From Rothia sp. (in: high G+C Gram-positive bacteria) (GTDB lineage: Bacteria; Actinomycetota; Actinomycetes; Actinomycetales; Micrococcaceae), in assembly GCF_015265375.1 (NCBI RefSeq), contig NZ_JABZXW010000047.1:1-17453 (forward strand): a stretch of DNA of 17,453 nt. Reading direction: 5' to 3'. This document shows positions 7,082-16,603 of the stretch, one piece after another. Position 1 is the stretch's first letter; each line of letters starts with the position of its first letter. Below the pieces are notes generated by a model. That model was not told the DNA's origin and made no database searches. It saw only the letters and a list, made by a program, of their open reading frames with translations. A program made the position numbers and the translations under genes.

Positions 7082-7209
7082 GGGTCCCTCTTTCATCTGC
7101 GGGATGTGGCGGCACCATGTCGTACCGTGCCGCCGAAACCCTGAATGTGTGCACGCAGACAAGGGCGTTTGCGTGGTGTGAGGCCACCCCTTATCTGCAT
7201 GAATAAGCG

Positions 7210-7228
7210 ATATTTTTTCAAAAAATAT
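7210..7228. promoter_or_regulatory. AT-rich 19-bp dyad in the divergent promoter region
   Basis: ATATTTTTT-C-AAAAAATAT is a perfect inverted repeat with 9-bp arms around one central base. It overlaps the proposed plus-strand -35 and lies just past the proposed minus-strand start. A flanking AGCGATA (7206-7212) / TATCGCT (7246-7252) pair encloses it and the shared -10 region. It could be an operator acting on both genes, or an intrinsically bent tract. Confidence 0.4.
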
Positions 7229-7245
7229 GCTCTTTTATCTAAATT
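7217..7245 (+). promoter_or_regulatory. Possible tex promoter
   Basis: TTCAAA (7217-7222), 17 bp, TAAATT (7240-7245). The boxes match consensus at four and five of six positions. The start near 7252 would give a leader of about 240 nt, so a closer, less recognisable promoter cannot be excluded. From 7250 to 7493 I see no gene, only a repeated AAAATACGC (7381-7389 and 7414-7422). Confidence 0.35.
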
Positions 7246-7271
7246 TATCGCTGAAACTAAGCACTATTCAA
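7242..7271 (-). promoter_or_regulatory. Possible promoter of the repeat protein
   Basis: On the minus strand TTGAAT (7266-7271) and TAAATT (7242-7247) are separated by 18 bp. The -10 shares the palindromic AAATTT with the opposing plus-strand -10, so the two promoters overlap and probably compete. The leader would be about 150 nt. Confidence 0.4.
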
Positions 7272-7493
7272 ATACGTGAACCCCTAACACGGTTTCTTAC
7301 GGAAAGATGACAATATTTAGCGCACCCACAGGGCAAAATGTGCGTAAAGACTCGTAATCTGCACTAGAAGATGCGATAGAAAAATACGCTTACCCGCACC
7401 CGCACAGGCGAGCAAAATACGCCCCGCGCTGACTCTTTTCTCAGCATTACCGGCCAACCCATGAGCCGCGGCGAAATATGCGAAACTGGAAGG

Positions 7494-10028
<2,535 letters not shown>

Positions 10029-10126
10029 CGGAGGAGCGCTTGCGCTCGCCGGGATAGCTTGATGGTTCGCCAGCCAATCCAAGAACGAGCATTCTCTAAA
10101 ATCTCAGCTCCCCACAAGAGCAGACA

Positions 10127-10165
10127 AAAGCCCCGACAAGCACTAACTGTGCCTGTCGGGGCTTT
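10127..10165. terminator. Bidirectional terminator between tex and the aldo/keto reductase
   Basis: A perfect 12-bp stem, AAAGCCCCGACA (10127-10138) with TGTCGGGGCTTT (10154-10165), extended inside by GCAC/GTGC around TAACT. Flanking A and T runs let it serve both convergent genes. A separate small palindrome GAGCGC-TT-GCGCTC (10034-10047) lies right after the tex stop. Confidence 0.88.
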
Positions 10166-10203
10166 ATATAGGTGCGATTCGAGCTCTACGCCCGAGCTAC
10201 ACC

Positions 10204-11040
<837 letters not shown>

Positions 11041-11057
11041 GATGCTCCTTAGAGTGG

Positions 11058-11074
11058 GGGAGGCGGCGCCTCCC
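11058..11074. promoter_or_regulatory. 17-bp GC palindrome before the aldo/keto reductase
   Basis: GGGAGGCG-G-CGCCTCCC has 8-bp arms around one base and lies 18 bp upstream of the start codon, just before the ribosome binding site. A second inverted repeat, CCAAA (11073-11077) / TTTGG (11085-11089), abuts it. The pair could be an operator or a leader hairpin. I see no clear -35/-10 pair nearby. Confidence 0.4.
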
Positions 11075-11222
11075 AAATAGTTGCTTTGGATAGTTCTACA
11101 AGGCTACGCCCCAGCGCCCCCGTTGAGAAGGGCTGGGCCAGAATCGGGCGTGAATCTAGCCGGAGGCGTAACCAAATGACAAAAATGACGGGCACCAGAC
11201 ACCTCCTCAGGCTGGAGGGCGG

Positions 11223-14200
11223 CTATCGCTCGACAGCCGGCGCGAAGAGCTCGCGCACATCCTCAGCCGTCACCGCCGCGGAGGCGAACTCGCCTTCACC
11301 GACCACCGCATCGAAGAGCGCGGCCTTCGACTCCTTGAGCTGCATGACCTTCTCCTCAATCGTGCCTTCGGCGACCAGACGGTAGACGTGCACCTCCTTG
11401 TCCTGACCGATGCGGTGAATACGGTCCACCGCCTGCTGCTCAGCGGCGGGGTTCCACCACGGATCCATAATGAACACGTGATCCGCCTCGGTCAGATTCA
11501 GACCGAAACCGCCAGCCTTCAGCGAAATGAGGAACACCGGCTCCTGACCGCTCGTGAACGCCTCGATGACCTCGGCGCGGTTGCGGGTCGAACCGTCCAG
11601 GTACAGGTGGCCGATGCCCTCCTCCGCCAGGCGCGCCGAAATGCTCTTGAGGTAGCCGGTGAACTGACTGAACACCAACACACGGTGGCCCTTCTCGAGC
11701 AGATCGGGTAGCTGCTGAACCAGGTAGTCGCGCTTGACCGACGACACCCCGGCGTAGGCCTCCGGGTCAATCAGCGCGGCATCCAGCGCCAGACGGCGCA
11801 GCAGGGTCAACGACTGGAAGATCGTGAAACGGTTCTTGTCCATGTCCTCCAGCAGACCCAGCACCTTCTGACGTTCACGCTGCAGATGCGTGTCATAGAT
11901 GCGGCGGTGACCCGGAGCCAACGGCAGGTTCACGCGCGTATCGTTCTTCGCCGGAAGCTCCGCCGCCACCAGCTCCTTGGTGCGGCGCAGCATGAGCGGG
12001 CGGATGCGCCGGCGCAGACGAGCAGCCGTCGCCGCAGCGTGCGCCGGGTCCTCACCGGACTCCGCCGGGCGGGCGTACAGGTCACGGAACGCGCGGGCGG
12101 AGGGGAACAGACCGTCCGCCACAATCGCCAACAGCGCCCACAACTCCATGAGGTTGTTCTCAATGGGCGTTCCGGTCATCGCGATCTTGGTGCGGGCGGG
12201 CATCGCGCGGGCGATGGACCAGGCACGAGTGCCGGTGTTTTTGACGAATTGCGCCTCGTCCAGCAGGAGTGCACCCCAGCCTTCGGGGGCGGACTGCTCG
12301 CCCGTGGAATCGTCAACGGTGCCGCCCAGTGTGCGGGCGTAGCCGGTGTAGGCGTCCTCGTCCATGCGCAGCAGCGTGTAGCTGGTCAGCACCAGGTGCG
12401 CCCCGGCAACCCGCTCGGCCAGCGGGGTCTTACCGGCGGTGGTTTCGGTAATGGTCACGACCTTCGCCTCGGGTAGGAAGCGTTCCGCCTCCGCCGCCCA
12501 GTTGGTGATGACAGAGGTCGGCGCAACCACGAGGAAGGGCGCAAACGGCTCGACGCTCTCACCGCGCTCGGTGGTACATTCGGAGGCAGTACGTTCGGAG
12601 GCGGTGCGGTGCTCCTCGATGGCGTGGGCGAGGAGGGCGAGAGCCTGCACGGTCTTACCCAGACCCATATCGTCGGCGAGAATACCGCCCAGACGCTGCT
12701 CGTACAGGAACGACAGCCACTGGAAACCCTCCACCTGGTAGGGGCGTAGGGTCGCCTGCAGGCCGATGGGTACCGGGCAGCTCGGAATAATCTTGCGAGA
12801 GGTCTTCTGGAGCGCGGGGGAATCCTGAGTTCCCTTGTCAGAGGTCTTTTCAGAGTCCTTTTCGGTGCTCTCTTCGGCATCCTCCAGGCCCTCAACCAGC
12901 TCCAGTAGCGAACGCACCTGAGCATCCCACCGCGCGGTCGTATGCACGCTCGCCGCCAACGACTCCAGCTCAGAGAGCAGCCCCGCCTGGTGCCGGTTAA
13001 TGCGCAGATCGCCGCCCGCGTCGTCGAGCTCGCGAGCCTCCGCAATGAGGGTGCGCAGGGTCTTAAACTCGGGTCGACGCAGCGAGAAATAGGTGCCGTT
13101 ACCGAGCAGAATACGGTCCGCCCCGCGATCGAGCGCCTCAAAAATCTGTGCGAACGGCACGGTCCAATTGTTGACCTTCACCGCAATGCCCAGGCCGAAC
13201 CAGTCACGAGAATTGCCCTCGCTCACGGTGATTTCAATCAGTGCGTCGGTTGCCTCCACGAACTCCGGCGGAGTGCCGTTAAAACGCACCTGAACAGCGG
13301 AAACACGGCGAAGTTTCGGCAGAATCGCGCTGAGCAGCTCGCGGGTTTCCCAGCCTTCGATGCGGCGCTCTTCCAGCCCGGAAAGCGCCGGGTGGGCAGC
13401 AAGAATGGCGCGCACCGAACGCAGTACGCGCGCCTCAAAACGCTCATCGCGAACCTCGCCGCCCTCTTCACCGGGGTAACCGAAAACGGGCAGGGAGTAC
13501 ACATCGGAGGCACCCGCAGAGTCCTGTGCGCTCGCCTCCTCTGCACTGTCCTCCGCGAAGGGGTTCAGCGGGTACTCCCAACGCCAGCTCAGCTGCGCGT
13601 CGTGGCGTACCTGCTCGTCAAAGCTGATTACAAGCACCAGATGCGGCGGCTTCACGCGAGGTAGCGCCAGCGCCGGATCGGGGGTCAGCGAGGGAATGGA
13701 ACGGCTGAGCGCGGGCAGATACTCCTTCTGGAACGTGGCGCGTTCCGCGGCGGGAATGTGTACGGTTCCGGCATTAATGAGCGATTCGGAGGCGGCATCG
13801 AGCGGCTCAACCAGGGGGATGAGCGCCAGCTCCACGCCCTCGGGCAGTTCGGGCACGGCGGGGGAGTATCGCACCCGTTCACCCTGCGCTGGGTTGATGG
13901 TCGGGGTAGAGGGCTCAGTAGGCGCCTCCTGCGCGTCCTTTTGGGCAGTCTTTTGCACGAAAGATTCGCGGCCCACTTCATCCAGCGCGCCGGGGCGCGC
14001 GGTCTTCCAGTGCACCGCCTTTGCCGCCTGTTCGTACTCCTGCTGGGCGAGCCCTCCCAGGGCAAAGAAGCCGGTGCGCGGGGTGCCGATGGGGTGGCAG
14101 TGCGCGGCGGGTAGCCAGAGCTGGCGCAGTAGTTCGCCTTCGCGTCCTTCCCAGCTGAGCGCGGCTTGAAGCTGCAGTCCGGCGCCTTCCGCGTGTTTCT

Positions 14201-15317
14201 CTTCGCTGGCGGCGGCGTGCAGGCGCACCTGTGCGGGGCTCAGCACGGCGTAGTTCACTTCGCGACCGTTGACGAGCAGGGGCAGGCCAATATCCTCCGC
14301 GCGGGCTAGTACATCCCAGAGCAGAGTGGAGGCAGAAGCGCTGATTGAGATCCAGTCGCGGTGCGAGGAGTACATGTTCTGCCAGGGGCGGGCAATCGAG
14401 TAGAGCTCGGCGAAGAATCGTTCGTGTTCGGGGTAGATTTCGTGCCGCCCGACGGGCCCGCCCACGCTGGAGGCGAAGGTTTCCCAGCTGAGTCCGCCCT
14501 TGATCCAGCGCCCGGTTTTGGACGCCATGAGCGGGCGGGCGAGCAGGTTAATGCTGGGGGTTGCGCCGGGCATATTGCGGCCGCGCGCGTAGGAACCGGA
14601 GACGCTCAGCGAGAAATCCAGGGCGCCGCTCACGCGCATCGAATCGATGCCCGCAAGGTCCTGACGTGCGGAAAGAATGGAGGAGAGGTCGCGCCGCCAT
14701 GCCGAGATTTTGGTTGCGGATGCCTCTGCCTGCAGGCTCGGGGAGGCGCCTAGCTCGTTGAGTGCAAAGCTTCCCTGGGGGTTTGCGGGCTCGGCAGTCG
14801 CTGCATCGGGCGCGGGCAGTTTCGCCGCGGTGGTGAGCGCACCGGAGGCGCGTAGCGCCGCGAGCGGGTCGGCGACTTTCTTCGCCTCCGCAACGTCCGC
14901 GCTCTTTGAATCTGCGGGTCCCTTTGCCTCTGCCGCGTCCTTTGCCGCGGCACCGGGTACGCCGATCGGTCCGGGGTGTTCACTGAGTGCCTTTTTCGCT
15001 ACGGAGGCGCGGTCGAGCGCGGTGAGCATGAGCGCTACGGCGTGCTTGCAGTCGGTGAGCACGGGGCATGTGCAGCGGGCGGTGAAGGTTGCGGAGCCGC
15101 TGACGGCGGGGAAGAAGCGAATGGTCACTTCGTAGGGGATGATGGTGCTTCCGTTGACGAGTCCGGTGAGGGTTCGCTCGTCTTCGTCGTAGCTGTAGCG
15201 GATGACTTCGCGGTTGCGCTGGTAGGCGACACCGCGCTGGTAGGTGCGGTGCCCGGCCTGGCGAATGATCTGCGGTACGGTGACGGGAATTTCGGGGAAG
15301 GGGTTGTTGGCGCTCAC
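11223..15317 (-). CDS. SNF2-family DEAD/DEAH helicase with N-terminal SWIM zinc finger
   Basis: 1364-aa predicted ATP-dependent DNA translocase. A SWIM zinc finger (C82-x-C84-x5-C90-x-H92, in CTCPVLTDCKH) opens the protein; SWIM fingers bind DNA or protein. About 700 residues follow that I cannot assign, with Ala/Glu/Ser-rich linkers, including an acidic EDAEESTEKDSEKTSDK stretch before the motor. The motor spans about 860-1355: ADDMGLGKT with Walker A K888, DEAQ at D1020, MTGTPIENNLMELWAL, then the helicase C domain with DRIHRIGQ (arginine finger motif, 1298-1305). The frame is open to an ATG at 15365, but those 16 codons lack a ribosome binding site and include a rare ATA. GTG 15317 has GATAAT six bases upstream, so I prefer it. 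Possible roles are chromosome remodelling, transcription recycling or repair; none is shown here. No methylase or nuclease partner is adjacent. Confidence 0.9.
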   Translation of the reverse strand: MSANNPFPEIPVTVPQIIRQAGHRTYQRGVAYQRNREVIRYSYDEDERTLTGLVNGSTIIPYEVTIRFFPAVSGSATFTARCTCPVLTDCKHAVALMLTALDRASVAKKALSEHPGPIGVPGAAAKDAAEAKGPADSKSADVAEAKKVADPLAALRASGALTTAAKLPAPDAATAEPANPQGSFALNELGASPSLQAEASATKISAWRRDLSSILSARQDLAGIDSMRVSGALDFSLSVSGSYARGRNMPGATPSINLLARPLMASKTGRWIKGGLSWETFASSVGGPVGRHEIYPEHERFFAELYSIARPWQNMYSSHRDWISISASASTLLWDVLARAEDIGLPLLVNGREVNYAVLSPAQVRLHAAASEEKHAEGAGLQLQAALSWEGREGELLRQLWLPAAHCHPIGTPRTGFFALGGLAQQEYEQAAKAVHWKTARPGALDEVGRESFVQKTAQKDAQEAPTEPSTPTINPAQGERVRYSPAVPELPEGVELALIPLVEPLDAASESLINAGTVHIPAAERATFQKEYLPALSRSIPSLTPDPALALPRVKPPHLVLVISFDEQVRHDAQLSWRWEYPLNPFAEDSAEEASAQDSAGASDVYSLPVFGYPGEEGGEVRDERFEARVLRSVRAILAAHPALSGLEERRIEGWETRELLSAILPKLRRVSAVQVRFNGTPPEFVEATDALIEITVSEGNSRDWFGLGIAVKVNNWTVPFAQIFEALDRGADRILLGNGTYFSLRRPEFKTLRTLIAEARELDDAGGDLRINRHQAGLLSELESLAASVHTTARWDAQVRSLLELVEGLEDAEESTEKDSEKTSDKGTQDSPALQKTSRKIIPSCPVPIGLQATLRPYQVEGFQWLSFLYEQRLGGILADDMGLGKTVQALALLAHAIEEHRTASERTASECTTERGESVEPFAPFLVVAPTSVITNWAAEAERFLPEAKVVTITETTAGKTPLAERVAGAHLVLTSYTLLRMDEDAYTGYARTLGGTVDDSTGEQSAPEGWGALLLDEAQFVKNTGTRAWSIARAMPARTKIAMTGTPIENNLMELWALLAIVADGLFPSARAFRDLYARPAESGEDPAHAAATAARLRRRIRPLMLRRTKELVAAELPAKNDTRVNLPLAPGHRRIYDTHLQRERQKVLGLLEDMDKNRFTIFQSLTLLRRLALDAALIDPEAYAGVSSVKRDYLVQQLPDLLEKGHRVLVFSQFTGYLKSISARLAEEGIGHLYLDGSTRNRAEVIEAFTSGQEPVFLISLKAGGFGLNLTEADHVFIMDPWWNPAAEQQAVDRIHRIGQDKEVHVYRLVAEGTIEEKVMQLKESKAALFDAVVGEGEFASAAVTAEDVRELFAPAVER

Positions 15318-15323
15318 CAGCTC

Positions 15324-15338
15324 ATTATCGCGTATTGT
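15324..15338. promoter_or_regulatory. Back-to-back -10 boxes for two possible leaderless starts
   Basis: On the minus strand GATAAT (15324-15329) lies six bases before GTG 15317 of the SNF2 gene. On the plus strand TATTGT (15333-15338) lies six bases before ATG 15345. Neither start has a ribosome binding site. The arrangement fits two divergent leaderless transcripts starting about 27 bp apart. Neither -35 is convincing. Confidence 0.35.
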
Positions 15339-15344
15339 GCGGGT

Positions 15345-15575
15345 ATGCGCCTTGTTGCCGGTCATTTGCTGGCGGCTGCCGGGCTGACTGTTGGATTGAC
15401 TGTCGGGCTGGTTGCCGAGGCGACTATTGAGCGGTGGTTTGGGGTGTATTTCGTATTTGTGGTGGGGGAGTTTTTAGCGCATAAAAACACCGGTATTCAC
15501 ATAGGATATTCCGCGCAGTATCAAAAATTCACGCCATTTAAAGCACTCTCACAAGCCAAAAGGCTAATAATCTAA
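15345..15575 (+). CDS. Possible 76-aa small membrane protein or gene remnant
   Basis: An ORF of 76 codons starting six bases after a -10-like TATTGT. Residues 3-24 form a hydrophobic helix containing an exact LTVGLTVGL repeat, encoded by a near-duplicated 15-bp unit. A second hydrophobic stretch (WFGVYFVFVVGEFLA) spans 31-45. After about codon 44 the composition changes abruptly: AT-rich, with rare TTA, ATA and AAA codons (HKNTGIHIGYSAQYQKF to the end). The first part looks like real GC-rich coding sequence and the rest like intergenic DNA read through. It may be a genuine two-helix protein, a truncated remnant, or chance. I do not recognise the family. Confidence 0.3.
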   Translation: MRLVAGHLLAAAGLTVGLTVGLVAEATIERWFGVYFVFVVGEFLAHKNTGIHIGYSAQYQKFTPFKALSQAKRLII

Positions 15576-15594
15576 ATCTCTTTCAAAAAACGCT

Positions 15595-15623
15595 TTACTT
15601 AACTTGAGAAAATGCTGTAAGCT
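15595..15623 (+). promoter_or_regulatory. Putative promoter of the toxin-antitoxin operon
   Basis: TTTACT (15595-15600), exactly 17 bp, then TAAGCT (15618-15623), in an AT-rich patch. Both boxes are partial matches. The start near 15630 gives a leader of about 170 nt, rich in inverted repeats: AAGCT (15619-15623)/AGCTT (15630-15634), TTCGAC (15642-15647)/GTCGAA (15666-15671), and GCGCC (15776-15780)/GGCGC (15787-15791). Confidence 0.4.
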
Positions 15624-15721
15624 AAACCCAGCTTCAAGAGTTTCGACTGATAAGCTCCGACTATGGTCGAACGCCAACCCCATGTTCACGGGTGGCTCGG
15701 ATGACGAAGCGGTTTGTATTC

Positions 15722-15742
15722 ACCACCGGAATAACCGGTGGT
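15722..15742. promoter_or_regulatory. 8-bp inverted repeat in the toxin-antitoxin leader
   Basis: ACCACCGG (15722-15729), AATAA, CCGGTGGT (15735-15742): perfect arms around a 5-nt loop, 60 bp before the antitoxin start. Antitoxin-toxin complexes commonly bind palindromes upstream of their own operon, so this is the best operator candidate. It could also form an RNA hairpin, but no T-run follows. Confidence 0.4.
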
Positions 15743-15801
15743 AATTGGTACAGACAAGAGCAACGCGAAAGGATCGCGCCACTCACGGCGCAGGTTGTCA
15801 C

Positions 15802-16029
15802 ATGTACAACGGCTCTGCAACCGAAGCAGCAATCTCTCTGAACCCCTCCCGCTCCTACCAGGAAAGCCTGCGTGCCGCAGCTGTCCCCGCGCGAGGCGGA
15901 TACACCGCAGTCAGCATTGACGATTACTCCCGCATTTCTTCTAAGCGCGACGAGTTCCTGAACTTCCTTCTTCTGCCGAACCCTGAGGGTATCCCCGCTA
16001 TTCAGTACGCCGGTCTGCGCGTAGCGTAG
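15802..16029 (+). CDS. Phd/YefM-like antitoxin (short, divergent)
   Basis: 75 aa, placed 10 bp before a PIN-domain gene in the same direction, the usual antitoxin position. SATEAA (5-10) is reminiscent of the SATEAR start of Phd-family DNA-binding domains. RGGYTAVSIDDYSRISSKRDEFLNFLLLPNPE (31-62) resembles the conserved middle and toxin-binding tail of Phd antitoxins that pair with VapC in actinobacteria (typically VSxEDYxRL...FLDFLL). The N-terminal half is several residues shorter than usual, so DNA binding may be altered. The start is ATG 15802 with a weak AGG seven bases upstream; the frame is open back to a TTG at 15745, but that part is not protein-like. Expected role: neutralise the toxin and autorepress the operon. 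The family is inferred from motif resemblance plus context. Confidence 0.6.
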   Translation: MYNGSATEAAISLNPSRSYQESLRAAAVPARGGYTAVSIDDYSRISSKRDEFLNFLLLPNPEGIPAIQYAGLRVA

Positions 16030-16039
16030 CATTAGGGGT

Positions 16040-16474
16040 ATGAATTTCTCCGGTATGCTCCTGGACTCCGACGTTCTTGCGGAGATCCGTAAGGCGGATC
16101 CAGACCCCGCCGTGGTCGCTTTTCTGCGCCGCCGCTCGTTCCGACACATGTACATTTCTGTGCTGAGCATTGGTGAGCTGAAGGGCCTGTACCCCTACCC
16201 GGAAACTGATCGTTGGATTACCGAACTTCTTGAGCGCTTTGGCGACCACGTTATTAATGTGGATGCGCGCGTGAGCCTCGAGTGGGCGGGCCGTCAGGCG
16301 CCGCGCGGCGTGCATGCCGTGGGTCGTGATGATGCCGGTCCGCTGCCTACCGCCGCCCTGGAGGGTCTGATGGCGGCGAGTGCGAGCGCCTATGATTTGG
16401 AGCTGATTTCTTCTAAGGCGCAGGTGTACCGCGCCTGGGGTGTTGAAGCTTCCAACCCGTGGACTGAGCAGTAA
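16040..16474 (+). CDS. PIN-domain toxin, VapC/FitB-like, with altered active site
   Basis: 144 aa. PIN-domain toxins are Mg-dependent RNases that use three or four acidic residues. Visible here: LLDSDVLAEIRK (first acid D9) and SVLSIGELKGL (second acid E46), LERFGDHVINVDARV, and GLMAASASAYDLELISS, the counterpart of D-ALIAATA..LTLVTRN. The third acid, normally Asp just before LIAA, is Glu (E108). The TRNxxDF motif that carries the fourth acid is replaced by SSKAQVY (125-130). The C-terminus ends VEASNPW, matching the family's VLNPW. ATG 16040 is chosen; AGGGG is only one base upstream, and TAGCAT seven bases upstream could allow a leaderless transcript, but co-transcription with the antitoxin 10 bp before is more likely. 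It is probably weakened or inactive, though the D-to-E change alone could be tolerated. Confidence 0.75.
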   Translation: MNFSGMLLDSDVLAEIRKADPDPAVVAFLRRRSFRHMYISVLSIGELKGLYPYPETDRWITELLERFGDHVINVDARVSLEWAGRQAPRGVHAVGRDDAGPLPTAALEGLMAASASAYDLELISSKAQVYRAWGVEASNPWTEQ

Positions 16475-16537
16475 AACTTCGCCTGATACGCGTCCTCGCG
16501 TGTGCGTCTGGATGAATACCTGTGCGAATAGTTGTGA

Positions 16538-16573
16538 GAACCCGCTTTCGAGTGTTAATCGGAGGCGGGTTTC
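16538..16573 (+). terminator. Terminator after the toxin gene
   Basis: AACCCGC (16539-16545) pairs with GCGGGTT (16565-16571). An inner TTCGA/TCGGA stem closes a 7-nt loop. TTT follows. It ends the toxin-antitoxin transcript about 65 bp after the toxin stop and separates it from the next gene. Confidence 0.75.
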
Positions 16574-16603
16574 GTCGTTAATTCGTGGCATGATTGAAGG
16601 ACG

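Noticed and set aside
15640..15700. tmRNA or other known small RNA, suggested by TTTCGAC and GGTCGAA motifs
   Set aside because: No tRNA-like acceptor end, no tag reading frame and no conserved flanks; the motifs simply form one inverted repeat.
15701..15841. 47-codon plus-strand ORF overlapping the antitoxin start in another frame
   Set aside because: Weak upstream signal, runs through the hairpins and ends inside the antitoxin gene; no protein-like pattern.
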